Origin: Cubamyces lactineus | Lineage: Eukaryota > Basidiomycota > Agaricomycetes > Polyporales > Polyporaceae | Direction: 5' to 3' | DNA: 64,000 bases | NCBI GenBank assembly: GCA_022376465.1 | Contig: JACDTU010000034.1 | Location: 62,001-126,000 of the forward strand | Shown: positions 45,984 to 58,181 of the stretch, piece by piece | Position numbering within the stretch: the first letter of the stretch is position 1 | Layout of the letters: the number at the start of each line of letters is the position of its first letter | Position numbers and translations under genes: made by a program | The notes under the pieces: generated by a model | What the model saw: the letters and a program-made list of their open reading frames with translations, nothing else | Databases searched by the model: none | What the model was told of the DNA's origin: nothing

Positions 45984-48316
45984 CTACATTTCGGCAACGT
46001 TAATCGTGACAGATTCACTCACTTCGGCCGGGATCGCGAACACAACATCCTCCATGCTGTTGTTCCGCCCGAGTACATGAGTCCTTGTCTGGAATATGCC
46101 TCTGTGTGTCAGCGTCGCTACATACACGAGTAAATGGAGGAATCGACGTGCGCACCTGCCCGGTTACAGCTACAGGGCTCCCGGCTTGTACGCGCGGTCG
46201 ACCCAGTGCGTCGACCTCAGATTCTCCTAGTGTGCGATCCAAGGAGTCGAAGTCGTCCATGAAGCGATTGTCGATAGCACGTCGCGAATTCAATCTGACG
46301 GGTAGTAAGGGTCTGCCGTGAGCTTATTAGTATGAGCGCTCGTATGAGACTCACACGGCTAGGACTGAGTTCGCATACACTAGTCAAGCGAAATTTCAGC
46401 ATAGAGAAATAGAGTAGTACCAAAGTACTAAGTGTTGCCACGTACACTTCGCCCCAACAATGCTAATGGTGGCATATATTAAGTTACCAGGTATAATGAG
46501 GATCTGTAGCCGTTTGAAGACAGCATCATTACGGAGATACGCTGAAGGTCAGAGCCAAGCACGACTTACGAAGACGAAGGCCAGACAGCTGGCAATGCTG
46601 TGCGAGTATTAGAGGGAGAAATGTCTCACGCTACACATCGTATTACATACCTCGTAAGAAGCCCTGGTGTATCACGACACCGACATGAGCCCAGGAGTTA
46701 TGCAAGATAAAAGGAATTTATACCCGTATTGATCGTGTAGATGATCAGGATGTCAATCATCGCGTCTGACCTATAGATGTTCAGAGATTGCGATTGTTGA
46801 ACCTGTGAACACGGCCCTACCTTCTGAAATGGGTTCGAGACCGGTGTAGGATGAAAATGAGGATGCCCGTCAGGAGGAAGTCACTCAGAACCGCGAGACC
46901 GTATGCTACAGATATCATCCACTGTCATGAAATTGAGTATGTTTCAGCATTCATTACAATAAGCTCTAGAAAGCGTCATGCGTACCCTGATTCGGTGTAG
47001 GTCAGTGATCTTGGGCACATCTTCGAAGCTAGCAGAGAGAGCGACGAGCGTGGTAGTAACTGCCAGATAGAGGGCCATGACAGCTTACGCGACTATTCCT
47101 GCAGCTGTTCAGGTAGTTAGGTTATGGTGCATATACATATTGGGAGTATCCCAAGGAACGAGAGCGTACCCGTCCCGAATGCTAGTGATGCCCTGCATCA
47201 TGATAAAGGTTGTCTTCAAAAGCGCGGTAGGAGGCTTACCGAGCCCTGTGAGCATGGAAATCGCCTGACAGCGAGCGTATGAATTAGCGTGTGTGAACGA
47301 CATTGACGGATACTGTGGAAGGGGCTCACCGCCGGGATAAGTAGCCATCTGTAGCGCGGACCCACTACCGCAGCCGTCAATGATGTGCTTACTTCCAATG
47401 AAAAGCTATAGCATTGTGGGCTTACAGAGGAAGATGCGGCAGCAGTAGAACCTGTATGCGACCGAGCGAAGTCAACGTCAGCAAACCCTGTCACGCGACA
47501 CGAACAAAGAAGTATATGCTGCTCTCACATTTGGCACGTGAAGATCGCGACAGACTGGGATTTGCGGTATGAAAACCATTGTAAATGAAGACCCACGTAC
47601 GACTCGAGATACTCACAGTCAGGATGAAGGTTGACTCATGGGGAGATAGGCTTTACTCAACGCCTGTTCTCCGCTGAACGTTTGGACGACTCACTCGCGC
47701 AACCCTATCAGATACCCTAGTATTAGCGTCGAGGTGTCGTGACAAAAGAATCGTCCATCCGATGAAACCACGCACCAATGGAACTCCAAAATGCCAGAGG
47801 GACTGAAGGCTTCGCTGACCAAGATGTGATAACTTATCGACGCTCAGCGTATTATCCCTTCCCCTATCGTAATGGGATTCACTCACCCAGAGAAAACCCA
47901 TGCTGTTGTGTGAAGCGTCTCCATCACGCTAGGTTGATTCATAGAGCCCAGGACTCAGCCTGATAGAGAAGTACAATGCGGAGGCTGAGATTAGAGACAT
48001 ACAGAATCGCTATGACCTGCGACCAGGCACCGTGTCATCCAGGCGAGATGGAAGGAGGTTTGAAGTGGGGATTCGCACCAGCGCTTTCACGTAGAGTTTG
48101 TCGGCGGGGTAGTACACTGAATAGTATCTGTACGCTTGGTTCACGGTGACACCGTATAGCCTATATAAAGATCAATGCGCGAGTGAGTGATCAAAGACGA
48201 GGAGATGGGGTTGATACGTGCATCACACCAAACATCACCCCCAAGAAGATGGCACCGAGTGTGTTGTCTGGCGACGTTATGCCAAGAAGATGCAGCAGAT
48301 GCGATATCATTCCCAT
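45984..48316 (-). CDS. DUF6534 multi-helix membrane protein, outlying copy
   Basis: Basidiomycete seven-helix-like family of unknown function. About fifteen tiny exons on the minus strand line up with the three genes at 54-64 kb. Start MGMISHLLHLLGITSPDNTL at 48316, then LYGVTVNQAYRYYSVYYPAD, VMETLHTTAWVFSG, ISYHILVSEAFSPSGILEFH, AYRFYCCRIFL, GPRYRWLLIPA, AISMLTGLG, KITDLHRIR, WMISVAYGLAVLSDFLLTGI with FILHRSRTHFRR, then AMIDILIIYTINTG, SIASCLAFVFV, ILIIPGNLIYATISIVGAK, VYANSVLAV and LNSRRAIDNRFMDDFDSLDR. The last exon most likely ends MEDVVFAIPAEVSESVTINV then AEM at 45984. Conservation of every small exon suggests a working gene. Opposite orientation to the tandem array, with two unrelated genes between. 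Confidence 0.8.
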
Positions 48317-48776
48317 GTATTGGTACGAGGAATTGCTAGGCAGTGCGACTGGGAACAGCTGGAAGCAGCGAAGAAAGGAGAGCGGTCGTTGTTCCATCTC
48401 GTCGTAGCCCATATGGTGTATATACGCCGCATGTGGTCGGCGCTTGTCACCCTAGTCCACACGTCCCATCGGTGTACCGAGCTGCACTGAGGTCATATGG
48501 CGTTTTAGCCAAGGATAAAGTCGACGGAAAGAACAGAGGCATACCCGGAGATGGATATCTAGTGGCCGCTGGCAGGTTTGACATCCTAACGCATCGACGT
48601 CACCCAAGGTTTCTGGTCGTCGTTGGCCATGTCTTGATCTACCAAAAAGTGACCCTCTAGATACCGGAAGGAATGAACAGAGCTATATCATACTTGATAA
48701 ACGTCAGTCGTATTATACACTTGGAGAAAACTATGCCGACTTGGAGAAAGCTGGGGAGAAACGTCGATACAACCGT
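48317..48776. other. Intergenic between two leftward genes
   Basis: Presumed promoter of the outlying DUF6534 gene and 3' flank of the hydrolase gene. Overlapping short frames only. Confidence 0.4.
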
Positions 48777-50768
48777 TCAGACCCTTTGCATCACTACACC
48801 GAGAGACGGCACATGCAAGCGTCTCGCGTCCCCGCTCCCGCTGAAGTACAGCGCGTTGATCGCCGCATTGTTGCGGACGCCCCACAGGTCCTGTCCGTTC
48901 CAGTACGGGTAGCACCCCATGTGTTTCTTCCCGTTGTAACCCGGGATGCCCGTGTCCAGTCTTGTCGTGCGTGAATGTGTGTCAGCTAACGTCTGCGACA
49001 TGCATGGCAGACGACGTGAGGGATGATAGACTCACCTGAATTCATCCCGACGGCCGGAAGGACGCAGCGCGAGCCTTCCTTGCGCACCAAACTTCTGCAG
49101 CGCGTCCGCGCCATCGAGCGTGTACCGCTCGACATACAGCGTGCCCTTGTCGACTGTGATGCGCGCAGACGAGTTGCGTTCGTCTCGCCACTCGCCTGCG
49201 TAGAGCTCCGTCGCCATATCTGCGAGCGCGCGGTCGATGGCGGGCTGCATCAGCGCGAACGCCTCGTACGTGAGCTGCGCGGCGTCTGGGTAGTGCCCGG
49301 CCATGAGGAGCACGATGCCATATGACGTCCCTGGATGGATAGCAAGTGCAGAATGATACCCTGCCATCGCACCCACTGGTTTTCGACAGGACAGATGTGT
49401 CAGCAAGACGAGACACGTGTGCAGGTGTCACAACCAGCTCACGCTTCCAGTAGATCTTACGGAGGCGCCCGTATGAGTCTGGCGCCTTGATGATCTCCCA
49501 CATGAGGCCAAGCTCGGTCCAGTCGTCCTCTTCGAACGCATGAACTGTGGTCCTAAGCCACCTGTCTCGAGTGGATTGCGAGAGCAGGCTCATGGGATGG
49601 CGTGGATTTAACAACGTCTGCGTGAACGTGATTAGGTCGGAGAGCGAGGAGAATTGACCGCCTGCGGGGTTCATTGCGTCAAGGAAGTCTTGATCCTGCA
49701 ATAGAAACCGGTCAATATGTCTGCTCGACAAGACGCGAGTAGTATGGTGGACGCACCGCGACCACAGGGGCGAGTGATGGTACGACCACGAGGTGTTTGT
49801 TGGCCTCGGTCGTAAGGAAGTGGCTTCCGTTCATGCCCAAAGGCTCAAAAACGTCGCGTTTCAGGAGCTCCGCGTAGTTGACGACAGACGCATCTCCTGA
49901 TGCTGCGCTACTCGCGGCCGCCAACGCCAGTCCCAGAGAGCCGCTACCCGTGTTCGAGTATGCGGGATAGAACCATGGTGGCGAAGTAAGGTGATGGCGC
50001 GCGATAGCGTTCAGGAGGTCCTCCTTCGTTGGGAAGGGATGTCCATTCGTGGGCGGCGGGCCGCCGCCAAACATGTTATGCGGCCAGTTGAAGACTGTTC
50101 CTGCAGGCCAGTCTCTTCCCAGCCCGGACATGTGCGAAGCGAGCTGAAAGAGGGTGATTGGGGGCATTTCATGCGCGTCTAGAGACAACTGAGGGTCCAA
50201 GCCATCGAGACGGTACGTGAAGTTCGGGAGGTACTTGTTCACGGGATCCTCCCTGTCCACGATCAGGCACATCAGCAACTGGAAGTGCACACGAATCAGA
50301 GAGTAGTACGGACCATGAGATGATGCCCCGCTGCTCCAAAAGCAAGCCCTCTAAAACGGTGAAGATCTTGCCGGTCGAAGAAATTCGATATGACGAATGG
50401 CTTGTGGTCGGAGACGAGCTGCTCTCGTTACCCCTCATGACGCCAAAGTTCCGCTCATAAAGGGGCCCATCTGCTGTGACCACTGCGACTGACAAGCTGT
50501 CGATGTCACCTTGTGCAAAGCGGGACGTAAGGAACCGATCCACGCTCCCAATGGCGGCATGAATCGCAGGATGGTTCGCAGACGGAGGCGTCTCTTCGAA
50601 GAGGTTGGGGAGGAAAGGGCTACAGCGCCACCTCGTGTCGTCGTTGACTGTCTCCGGCTGGTCAAAGTACTGAAATACGAACGGCGATTGCACCTTGAGG
50701 TTTCCAGAGAAGTAGCCACCTGCAAGCAGAGAGGCGAGAGCGACCGTGATCGCAAGTACAGAACTCAT
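48777..50768 (-). CDS. Beta-lactamase-fold serine hydrolase, secreted
   Basis: Class C beta-lactamase/transpeptidase-like family; in fungi these are esterases, peptidases or lactonases of mostly unknown substrate. The start at 50768 gives the signal peptide MSSVLAITVALASLLAGGYF. The catalytic Ser-x-x-Lys is in YRISSTGKIFTVLEG (about 50345-50390), and the second motif Tyr-x-Asn is in PAYSNTGSGSLG. Further blocks: DPVNKYLPNFTYRLDGLDPQ, ITLFQLASHMSGLGRDWPAG, MNPAGGQFSSLSDLITFTQT and AMAGYHSALAIHPGTSYGIV. The C-terminal beta domain ends HVPSLGVVMQRV at 48777. Five or so introns (for example about 50270-50325 and 49690-49755). Both catalytic motifs are kept, so probably active. Not expected to confer antibiotic resistance. 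Confidence 0.9.
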
Positions 50769-52059
50769 GTTTACCGAAGGGCGCCGACGAAGCAGAAACG
50801 GGGGAATTCAGACTCTGAAGAGCTGCTGAGCATATGCGTATAAGGACGGGTGAGAGTCGATACAGGGGCAGGGTGAAACGCCGCCGGCATACTGGTAACT
50901 GGACGGGCGCATCTACTGATTCTACATCATGACCAGGTTCCCTCGCCCTCATAGACGCTCACAAAGGATAGGAGTGACATGCGCTACGAGTGAGGATGTG
51001 AGGCGTTTTGGTTCCACACTCACCAGTTCTAACATCCAATGTGCAGTCTGTGGAATGCGACGCGTCACCGACTAGTTGATTACAGGTCAGCCTCATGCCA
51101 CATGCTTCGTAAGCTTGGCTCGTACCTACCGCAAGAATCTCCATACTCGCGCCCCTAGAACCGACGCTGATTGATGAGAAGCTGGAGGCCATTCCAAGCG
51201 CGCCCACGCACCCTCATCCTGTACATGTTGTTGAGCCCAGTTCGCACTCTGACCTTCATCGGGCCGTTTGCAGCAGTACAGGAACTTTAAATATGCGTTC
51301 TGCTGGTTTTGGAGACTGACATTGTCGCAGCACCGAAGGACAGAGCGAGTCATGAGCGCGGGAGTCGGGAGCAAGCCAGGAGAAGGAGACCTTCAAGGCT
51401 CAAGCCGGAGCGAAGCGCTCAGATGGTTAATGCCGAGCGTCTGGTTATGGCGCCCACCGAAATGGCTTAAGCGCTCGAGCATCGCGCGGCTTTCCTCCTT
51501 ACCGCCATCATAGTTGATTGCACCCCGAAGATGTCGAGAAAACCCTTCGGCCTTCTGCTGAATGCCCATGAAGTACGCCATTATATCTGCAGCGAGGGGC
51601 CAGCGCTGTAATGACCTCAATCTACTACGGATCATCTTCGCGCTCGCTGCTGTCATCTTCTTGCGTTCGCGGAAGCAGTCGTACTGTCATTGAGACTCGG
51701 TGCAGGGTGCCTTCCACCAGACTTCGGCCCACACGGATAGTGGTAAGAACGCCGTTATCATATATCCGAAAACGTTTTCCACGGGGCTGACATCCGGTCC
51801 ACTATTCAGATACAATGCAGACTACGGATTGGTCCATCACCGGCGTTCGCAGTCAGCGCACCGCCGTCACGACCTACAAGCGGCTAAGACACAAGAGATG
51901 CATCATGCTAGTTCTGCCTGGGTATATCTAGGCGGCAGCATGACGGCGAATCGCGCGAGAACCCCCACTCGATTATCTCCCTCTCAAACGCATCGCAGCC
52001 ACGACAGGACCGAGCCTGACTGACCATCGACTATCCGCTGCCGCGTACATCTCGTTCAA
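50769..52059. other. Intergenic between divergent genes
   Basis: Shared upstream region of the hydrolase and the methyltransferase. Frames such as 51126-51374 (-) and 51393-51656 (-) lack motifs. Nothing supported. Confidence 0.4.
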
Positions 52060-52743
52060 ATGGATCCTTCAGCTACGGTCTACACGAAGTTCATGCTTCG
52101 GGCCTACGACTTCATTGTCCTCAACCTATCCAATCGCTTTGCCTGGCGATGTTCCACGCCCAACACCCTCATCCCATTCTACCAGCAACATCTTGGCGAG
52201 CATGCGCATCTCGAGGCTGGCGTCGGCACCGGTTATTACCCCGCAGCCTCTGTCAACAAGCTCTCCAAGACGAAGCTTGTCACACTCCTCGACCTCAATC
52301 CCAACACGCTCGCTATGGCAGAAGCCCGCCTGTCAGCGGCTGGATACAGGGGTACTACCGAGACGTTGGAGCGAAGCATATTCGATCCGCTGCCCGAATC
52401 CGCGCATGGGAAATACGACTCTGTCGCGCTCTACTACATCTTCCACTGTCTCCCCGGTGCATTCCCGGAGAAGGCGAACAAAGTCTTCCAGGCCGTCATT
52501 CCTGCACTCGCTCCCGGGGGAGTCGTGTTCGGGTCGACCGTGCTCGGGAAGGAGTGTAACCACAACGCGCTATCACGGACGCTCGTGAAGCTGTACAATA
52601 AGAAGGGGATGTTCGGCAACCGCGACGACACGGAGGCGAACCTGCGGAAGTCGCTGGAGGACAACTTCCACGAGTTTGACCTCAGAGTAGAGGGCATCGT
52701 CGCCCTATTCTCTGCGCGGAACCCCAAAAAGCAGAAAGAGTGA
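52060..52743 (+). CDS. Class I SAM-dependent methyltransferase, intronless
   Basis: 227 residues in one exon; start MDPSATVYTKFMLRAYDFIV. Rossmann motif I is HLEAGVGTGYYP (about residues 50-61), motif II acidic end LLDLNPNTLAMAEARL, and the post-motif region is GKYDSVALYYIFHCLPGAFP with ALAPGGVVFGSTVLG. The C-terminal part includes SLEDNFHEFDLRVEGIVALF. Methyl acceptor unknown; similar short proteins occur beside fungal biosynthetic genes. Having no introns among intron-rich neighbours is unusual for this window, shared only with the first F-box gene. The frame is complete, so likely functional. Confidence 0.9.
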   Translation: MDPSATVYTKFMLRAYDFIVLNLSNRFAWRCSTPNTLIPFYQQHLGEHAHLEAGVGTGYYPAASVNKLSKTKLVTLLDLNPNTLAMAEARLSAAGYRGTTETLERSIFDPLPESAHGKYDSVALYYIFHCLPGAFPEKANKVFQAVIPALAPGGVVFGSTVLGKECNHNALSRTLVKLYNKKGMFGNRDDTEANLRKSLEDNFHEFDLRVEGIVALFSARNPKKQKE

Positions 52744-54407
52744 TAAGGGTGGGAAAGCTTATCCATCCTACTCTTCTTATGTCTGATCTATGGTTGACTT
52801 CTATAGGGCCTATGACGATTCGAAACCGCCCGGCGGCCGTCGCGCGGCTCGTGATGACACGAGCCTCGATAGGACCGGCGACGCGTACGAGTAAAGACGT
52901 GTCGATTTGCCTGTAACTCGCTCATGACTGGTTCCATCACCTTGACAATGATACAAGAATACTAGCAGATTGTCGCCCCCCGGTTTACATGCACCGTACC
53001 ATTGCCCCCAACGACAAGCGTCAAGGCACATTCAAATCATGCAATGGCTTCTTCCACATTCGCTCATTGAGCCTGGATGAAGTGTACGGCAGCCCGGCAT
53101 TTTGATGCTGTCAGCCGCGAATTCGCGCTGCTCCGGTCTGTCATCTTAGGGAAAAATCCATCACGGAACGCTTTACCGAGAGATGAGCGCCCCTCGACGT
53201 CGAGAAGACGGACGGACAAGATGGATGGCAATACTAACTCCGCCGCGCCGACGCGCTGATCTGCCTGGCAAGGTTTCTCTTATCCGGGCATCCTGCCGCC
53301 GGTTGCGTGGGTATGGAGCTGGGCAGTCTTGCTCCCGCACCACTCACTAATTAGTGGTGTCACGGCACTTGACGAGATCGGGGTAAGTGCGCACATTGGT
53401 GCTCCCGTATTCAGTCATATTGACGCAGCACGTCTTGACGGCTTCGGTAAATGCACAAGAAAGATCTGTAAATCCTTCGATCTTTCAGAGGCAGGCCGCA
53501 GCCACTCAGTCTACTGCAAACTCGGACATCGTCGGGGGTATGCGACTGCTTGACCATGCCGCAGTCCCCAGAGTTAATATGTGCATGGCCTTTGCGGCGG
53601 ATCTGCGATATTGAATAGAGCGTGACCTCGTATCACGCCGTGGCCATCCATACTGACACCAAGTTCAAGCGCGCGGGCTTCTCCGAACAAACTCTGACGC
53701 ACCGCATCTGTCCTAATATTGTCTACCAGGGACTTGGTTGGATGGATGTTATGTTGCGTCTTCTACGCCGGCCTTGTGGCCGTTCCCAGGTATGTGAGTC
53801 AGCTCTACTGAATTACCTATCTGCTTCCCTTCGACAGCCCGACCACATTTTACCCACTGGTGTGAGCCCGTGCCGATTTGGACGGTTCATCGCATCCGTC
53901 GGCTGAACGCGCATGATCGTCACGTACAGGTATTATTTCGCTGAGCTGCACAGCTCTCCGCTGAACGACTCCTACTCGGGCGATGATTGCATAGATGCAG
54001 CACTGCGTCAATTCTCAACCCGGATGCCCGTTGCAGACTTGCGGTGTCTTCCCGCGGCGTCTAAGTTTGATTGTACGGCGTTCCATTCGTCGTGTCAGCC
54101 CTTTGTGGTCTTGGTGCACCCGGGTCCAATGTTCTTGTTATGGAGTGGCAGGTGCGAGGGAGTGTGGCGAGTGCCCGAGGCTGTTTCAAGTGACCTTCGT
54201 GTCTTCTCCCTGCCAGATACGCCCCTTCCCCCGACGCATCCCCGGGCGGATGCACGCGGGCTCTGACCACAGCTGGTGTATAAGTGTTAAGGGGCGCGCC
54301 ATCCCCGCCTCCGCGATATCCCCCGACGCGTTTGTTCTGCTGTATCATCCCTACGTCGCGGCCGGCTCATTGATTCTGAGACTATTGACTTTGAGCACCG
54401 AGCCAGA
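52744..54407. other. Intergenic, with duplicated flank of the DUF6534 array
   Basis: From about 53600 the sequence resembles the regions upstream of the other two array genes: cttcccttcgacagcccgac here against cttcccttcgacgtcaatca near 60847, and a shared block ahead of each start. These are promoter-side parts of the repeated unit. No exon of another gene recognised. Confidence 0.5.
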
Positions 54408-56835
54408 ATGTCCGCGCCATTCCTCCACCTCCTCGGATTCCCATCGCTCGACACAACACTGGGCTCGATCTACTTGGGTACTGTCTTCGGGGTGATGTTC
54501 GCGCCTTACTACTTCAAAGTTACTTCGACTGGCTGAGCGAGTGTCCAGGTTGTACGGCCTAACAATTCATCAAGCGTACAGGTACTATAAGCTTTACCCT
54601 GACGATGGGTGGCTCTATCCCAAAGGCATCGTAAGTCCCCACTATCTCCCTTCGCGTCACCGCCGGATTGATTTTAAACTGCTTGCTGCTCAAGGTGACA
54701 ATACTACTGTATGTTCTGCGACTACGCAAGCCTTGCTTGTACTGTCAGCTCATCTGTAACAATCCGCCTAAGGGCTTTCGAAACGTTACATACGATTATG
54801 TGGATGTATATCGGGTACGTCTACGAACGCTCGGCCCTCCGAGTCTCTGCTTCTGCTAACGCTACGTCAGGTATCGCTACTTGGTAATGGAGGCATTCAA
54901 CCTCCCTGGCATTCTGAGCTCCCATTGGTTCGTACCTCCGTAATTCTTGGGTACGGATCTGCGTCTGCATTCGAACGCTGACCTTTTGTTGGCCCGCAGG
55001 ACCATATCGGTGCGCATTGTACCCCGGCCACTAACCGACGAGCAATTCTTGAAACGCTAACGCATCTCTCTTACTCCTCAGTGCACTTTCCTCGTAACAG
55101 TGAGCGACATACCTCTTCTGTTTCGCCGACATGCATTGACACTATGTGTTAGTCATCCTCCGTTTTCATATGCCAGGTGTGAGTCGCACCAACGCCCGCC
55201 CCCGATCTAGCCTCGTCCTGATGAGATTCTTTCGCTGCTTGTATGCCAGCTTTTACACGTGCCGTGTATGGGGCTGTGAGTATAGCGATAGTCCCAACCT
55301 TCAATTGATGAAGCTGATAGTGATCAGTCGGACGGACGTCCCTCAGATGGTTTCTCATTCCCGCTGTGCGTACTACAAACCGGCATATTCCTCTTCAATC
55401 GGGATTTTAATGAAACCTTTACAGATAGCGTCAATGCTAGCTGGCCTTGGTATGTATCTTTCCAAGTGCCTCGTCCGGATTGTTCTTGATGCAGCCCGTT
55501 CACAACAGCGTTCGCTTTTGGTAAGCGAAGGGCGGTTTAACGAGCTCCGTATGCTATACTCACCGGTTGGACGTGTGTCAGTTGCTAGTGCGAAGGCGTA
55601 TGTCGTGCCTCTTTTGTTGCGTTGTCTATTCGCCTTCACTGTGCTCACTGGAAACTCGAAACCCAGGTTTCTCATCGTCAAGAAAGTGACGGACTTGGAT
55701 AAGATCAGCGTCAGCAATCTCCCTCTCGATCGCCCTAACTCAGCTCATGATGTCGCAGTGGATGGTATCCGTTGCGTACGGGTGCTCTGTCGCAAGCGAC
55801 ATCATGCTGGCGGCCATCCTCATCGTTGTCTTCCTACGTTCACGAAGCGAGATCAAAGCCAACCGCACGTACGCTCTTGCACTCCTTCGCTCCATGGACG
55901 GCGCTGCTAACGTCTGAACATAGTACGGCATCAGTATTCAGCACTCTAATAATATACACAATCAACACTGGTGCGTCTGTTTCCGGGGACCCGTCTGGCA
56001 ACGCCTTCGGCGAACCCTGCTAGTGATTCAGATGGGCTTATATTGCTCCAATAGGGCTGCTCACGAGGTTGGTGATATGGACCTCAATCCTCCACCATTG
56101 TCTACGCGCTACTAACATTGGTTCGACAGTATCGTTAGCTTCATAGCTTTCCTCTTCGTGCGTGTGCTTCTTCGGAAGGAATCGCGTGCAGTTCTGACGA
56201 GGTGATCACGCTGAAGGGTCTGCTCCTACGTGGCAACCTCATCTATGCAGGTGTCAGCATTGTCGGAGCAAAGCGTACGTGTTTGGGCTTACACCGATCA
56301 ATCATGGGTAGCTCAGACTTATTCATAGTATACGCAAACTCTGTCCTCGCACTGTAAGCGCAGAAGTTCGTTCAGTGCACGTGTTTCGTTGTAACAAGGC
56401 CGCTGTCGACGCTAGACTGAACTCACGGAAAGACCTGCGAGGTCGCCTCGATAATGATAGTGGCTCTGTCAACCTGGGAGGGACACCGTCAAGCTCAAAC
56501 ACGCCGCGTCCTGCTGGTCGAGCTGCGCGGCGAGGTCGACAAGACAGCCAGGTGGTCTCTTCGATACGCTGGGCATCGCAAGGGGTGAGTCCCGTCCAAA
56601 AACGCATATGCCAATGTCGTCGTAGCTCTGATACGGAACTGAATGCCTTGATAGAACTCGGCGGTTCGGTCGCAGACGTCGATGATGAGTGGGATGAACT
56701 TCGCGTCCCCTTTGACCATAGATGAAGGCGGGCCGGAAATGGAAGAAGTTAGAGGAGAGCAGACGGTTTGAGTCTGAATCGATGTCTCGGATGGGCATAG
56801 ACGATGACATGGACATTGCGTCTCATCCGTGCTAG
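54408..56835 (+). CDS. DUF6534 membrane protein, tandem copy 1
   Basis: The ATG at 54408 gives MSAPFLHLLGFPSLDTTLGS and IYLGTVFGVM. Spliced exons follow: LYGLTIHQAYRYYKLYPDDG, FETLHTIMWMYIG, YRYLVMEAFNLPGILSSHW, TIS, CTFLVT, FYTCRVWG, RWFLIPA, FLIVKKVTDLDKIS, WMVSVAYGCSVASDIMLAAI, STASVFSTLIIYTINTG, SIVSFIAFLF, GLLLRGNLIYAGVSIVGAK, VYANSVLAL and LNSRKDLRGRLDNDSGSVNL. The C-terminus is uncertain: a last exon SMSRMGIDDDMDIASHPC ending at 56835 fits the paralogs better than the readthrough stop at 56725. Helices pack into a GPCR-like topology by family description; function unknown. The most diverged of the three tandem copies. Confidence 0.78.
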
Positions 56836-58181
56836 TAGCCAAAAACCACCTCAAGAGCTCAGTATGACTTCTATTCAGGCAATTCCGAGTTCGAGCCCTA
56901 TAACTACGATAGCTCTATATGGCAGCCAAGCTGCTATAGGAGGCAAAGCAAGAATACGCCCTGTCCTTCGGTATGAGTCGAATCGCGTGTACTCCGTCGA
57001 GGACCGTAAGGAACGTTTGAGAGTTCAGATCGGGATCGGGAAGTCATTGGCTTTGGATTCAAACATAGACAAACAAATAGCCTCGCCTCTCCATTTTCCC
57101 CCGCCATTCCCCGCTCACGCCTCATTAAACTCGTTCCTTTGACTCTGCTACTTGATTCGCGTCTCTTTCGTTCTTACATAAAGAGTATCTCGAACGATGC
57201 GCGTTCACCCAGGCATGTTCCTCAACTTCAACCACGGTAAGCCAGTACTTCGCATCCCGGGCGCCTTGTCGCTCGACGCCAACCATAGGTATTCGCGTTT
57301 GCTAATCGCTACACTTGTGTCTATCCATACCGATATCCGTCGATCCTCAGGTGAGGTATTCTACAGTCATATCGAGCGCATGGCCACATCAAGCTTGAGT
57401 TTATGATGCACTGCCTCGTCATCTTCATACGGGCATTCTCAAGCGACTTCGTGCCTGCTCCATCTCGCCGCCGTCTTTGCCACAGGAAGACGGGTATCCG
57501 CTGCCCTGCCGGGAATACTCGCATAGTTTCTTAGTTACAGAAATAGGCGAACTGCGGCTTCTCGTGGTTGCCCTCGTGATCATCCGTTGAGCGTGGGCTA
57601 CTCTGGCAGCGTCTAGCAATGACTTCTATGGCTTCTCTTCGATGTCAACCGGACCACACCGTGCACAGTGGTGAAGACATGCAACTACTCCGACAACACA
57701 TCATATCCTATTGCAGGTACGCGAATGGCCACCCTACATGAACAACTATCCAGGGGCAATGCCCCGCCATATTCTTTAGCTCCTTACTATGCGGCCACTA
57801 CAGGAAGGTAGCACTTGGCTAGAGCTTGACTCGGGTACTTAATACGGTATCCCCTCTCTAGGTTCAGAACGAGTTTCATGGTTTCATCCTTCGTGCTTGT
57901 CAAATGTGGCTCGGTGATGTCCGTTTCCCATCGGCGAACATCAGGGGAGGTGTGTGCACGAGAAAGCAAGTTCCGAAGTTGTCCTAGCCTATCTTCTTGT
58001 CTTCCTCCTGCCAAATACTCGTCCGACCCCCGATGTGCGGTCGGGATAACACCCACGAGGTCTAGCCACAATCCACCTATTTACCCATGTGATGCATTTT
58101 CCCGCGCTCGCGATCGCCCTCGTGTCCCTCCTGCCCGACTGGTCCTGTCGCTAAGCACATCTTGCTCGAAAATTGCTGATA
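56836..58181. other. Inter-unit spacer with duplicated promoter region
   Basis: From about 57460 it aligns by eye with 60690-61419 upstream of copy 3: gtctttgccacaggaagacg against gtctttgccacacgaagatg, and tgtggctcggtgatgtccgt against tgtggctcggtaatccgt. The first ~600 bases are not shared and hold no recognised gene. Confidence 0.5.

Noticed and set aside
46015..46293. 92-residue minus-strand small protein
   Set aside because: It is the LNSRR exon region of the multi-exon DUF6534 gene.
48777..50768. Antibiotic-resistance beta-lactamase
   Set aside because: The motifs are those of the wider serine hydrolase family in eukaryotes; a drug-resistance role is not implied.
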